DNA of 64,000 nt from positions 1,275,189 to 1,339,188 of the forward strand of contig NZ_NIXN01000001.1 in assembly GCF_002807055.1 (NCBI RefSeq), read 5' to 3'. The translations under genes and the position numbers were made by a program. Positions 63,439 through 64,000 of this stretch are shown in pieces (the first letter of the stretch is position 1; each line of letters starts with the position of its first letter). The notes beneath the pieces were generated by a model. That model ran no database searches, was not told the origin of the DNA, and worked only from the letters and a program-made list of their open reading frames with translations. This DNA comes from Confluentibacter citreus. Lineage in GTDB: Bacteria > Bacteroidota > Bacteroidia > Flavobacteriales > Flavobacteriaceae.

Positions 63439-63522
63439 GCGTTACAGCACTTCCGGTGCTGTCGGGCTGTCCATTATATCTTTTGCCCCAAAAGCAAAGG
63501 ATGCCATTACCATCCCTAACGC
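63439..63522. repeat. 84-bp palindromic mini-element
   Basis: The element is bounded by GCGTTA (63439-63444) and TAACGC (63517-63522). Inside are a 7-bp-stem hairpin ACAGCAC-TTCCG-GTGCTGT (63444-63462) and an imperfect CTTTTGC...GCAAAGG hairpin. The arrangement matches the short non-coding repeats scattered in flavobacterial intergenic regions (recollection, not a search). No ORF is present. Confidence 0.6.
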
Positions 63523-63772
63523 TAGTTTTATATAAACTTTAAGCTCAAAGTGAAAATGTCAAGTTTGTATATTAAGTGATAAACGCATGTGTTTTTGATT
63601 AATTTTAGGATGCTTAATTGCTTTTTGGTTATGAAAACAGAAAATTAAATTAAGATTTAATGGTTTTATAGAAACATTTTTACGGTTTTAAAGTAAAATT
63701 AGAAACATAACCAATTGATAATAATGCCCTTAAAACCCATCAAAAAAAACCTTAAAAAAAGGGGATAAAAAG

Positions 63773-63805
63773 TTTGCAAATAAGAGGGAAAGGGTCGTAT
63801 GTTTG
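63773..63805 (+). promoter_or_regulatory. rRNA-type promoter P1
   Basis: TTTG (63773-63776), 21 bp, TATGTTTG (63798-63805). It is followed by GCAGCCGC, similar to the GCACCCGC after P2. Confidence 0.65.
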
Positions 63806-63914
63806 CAGCCGCTAAAAAAGGGAACATCCTTTGGGGCGTCGTTCGGCAGGAAAAGTTAGTGTTCAAGGGAGAGGGTTCGGAAAAAAAACTTTTTTCAAAA
63901 AACATTTAAAAAGT

Positions 63915-63946
63915 ATTGCGGGATAAGAAAAAGGGTTTTATATTTG
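63915..63946 (+). promoter_or_regulatory. rRNA-type promoter P2 and leader
   Basis: ATTG (63915-63918), 20 bp, TATATTTG (63939-63946), then GCACCCGC and a leader ending AGTTCATAGACA at the window edge, typical of flavobacterial 16S leaders. The tandem promoters point to an rRNA operon just beyond 64000. The 63523-63770 stretch before them holds nothing else I can identify. Confidence 0.65.
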
Positions 63947-64000
63947 CACCCGCTTAGCAAGGAAACGAGCTGGGATAAGATAAAAAGAAGTTCATAGACA

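Noticed and set aside
63699..63905. 68-residue minus-strand ORF
   Set aside because: It covers the rRNA-type promoter P1 and its spacer; there is no family resemblance.

Overview
The window reads as chromosomal DNA of a member of the Bacteroidota, most likely family Flavobacteriaceae. The evidence is the AT-rich composition, start sites without Shine-Dalgarno sequences, promoters of the TTTG-N19/21-TAnnTTTG type, a split transketolase, a lipidated TamA homologue (TamL), a CAZyme operon, and the tgt-lptG, accA-dnaB and thrS-infC-rpmI-rplT neighbourhoods. I cannot name the genus.

Layout. (1) 1-10.7 kb: a minus-strand, closely spaced run of exported glycoside hydrolases, transcribed GH95 > GH127/146 > GH43 > GH3 > GH127. 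The last gene is cut by the window edge. Together they look like the exo-acting end of a polysaccharide utilisation locus for an L-arabinose- and L-fucose/L-galactose-decorated plant or algal polymer. No SusC/SusD pair lies in the window. A perfect 11-bp inverted repeat sits upstream of the first gene. (2) 11.2-21.9 kb: envelope biogenesis and lipid transport, with tamB-tamL overlapping, then mlaE-mlaF-mlaD and a SYLF lipid-binding protein. (3) 22-42.3 kb: an accessory-looking region rich in small general-stress families: a DUF7218/Rho-N-like protein, an AI-2E transporter, a CHASE3/PAS histidine kinase with two receiver-only regulators, a 21-cysteine copper four-helix bundle, a lmo0937-type membrane peptide, BrkB, an AraC regulator, PA2169 and DUF892 four-helix proteins, a stress SDR, an M48-like protease, a GH3-type acyl-adenylase and a PfpI/DJ-1 protein. 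In its middle a GH130 phosphorylase-like enzyme converges on a GT4 glycosyltransferase fused to a large helical domain. This is the best candidate for an undescribed carbohydrate system. (4) 42.3-60 kb: mostly housekeeping: a PfkB kinase, tRNA-Lys, aroK, a phosphoribosyltransferase, an S4 protein, an FKBP lipoprotein, two-subunit transketolase, tgt, lptG, an EamA transporter, accA, dnaB, a secreted amidotransferase-fold protein, yjbQ, a HAD phosphatase and an ATP-grasp enzyme. (5) 60-64 kb: the minus-strand thrS-infC-rpmI-rplT operon, an 84-bp palindromic repeat, and tandem rRNA-type promoters on the plus strand, so an rRNA operon probably starts just beyond the right edge.

Most notable points: infC can only start at a non-canonical codon (ATA, or ATT two codons later). 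Tgt lacks the three zinc-binding cysteines of the textbook family. The GH130/GT4-helical-domain pair lies inside a stress-gene island. The CAZyme operon has an operator-like palindrome. Assignments are from reading motifs; no database search was run, and counts and spacings were made by hand.
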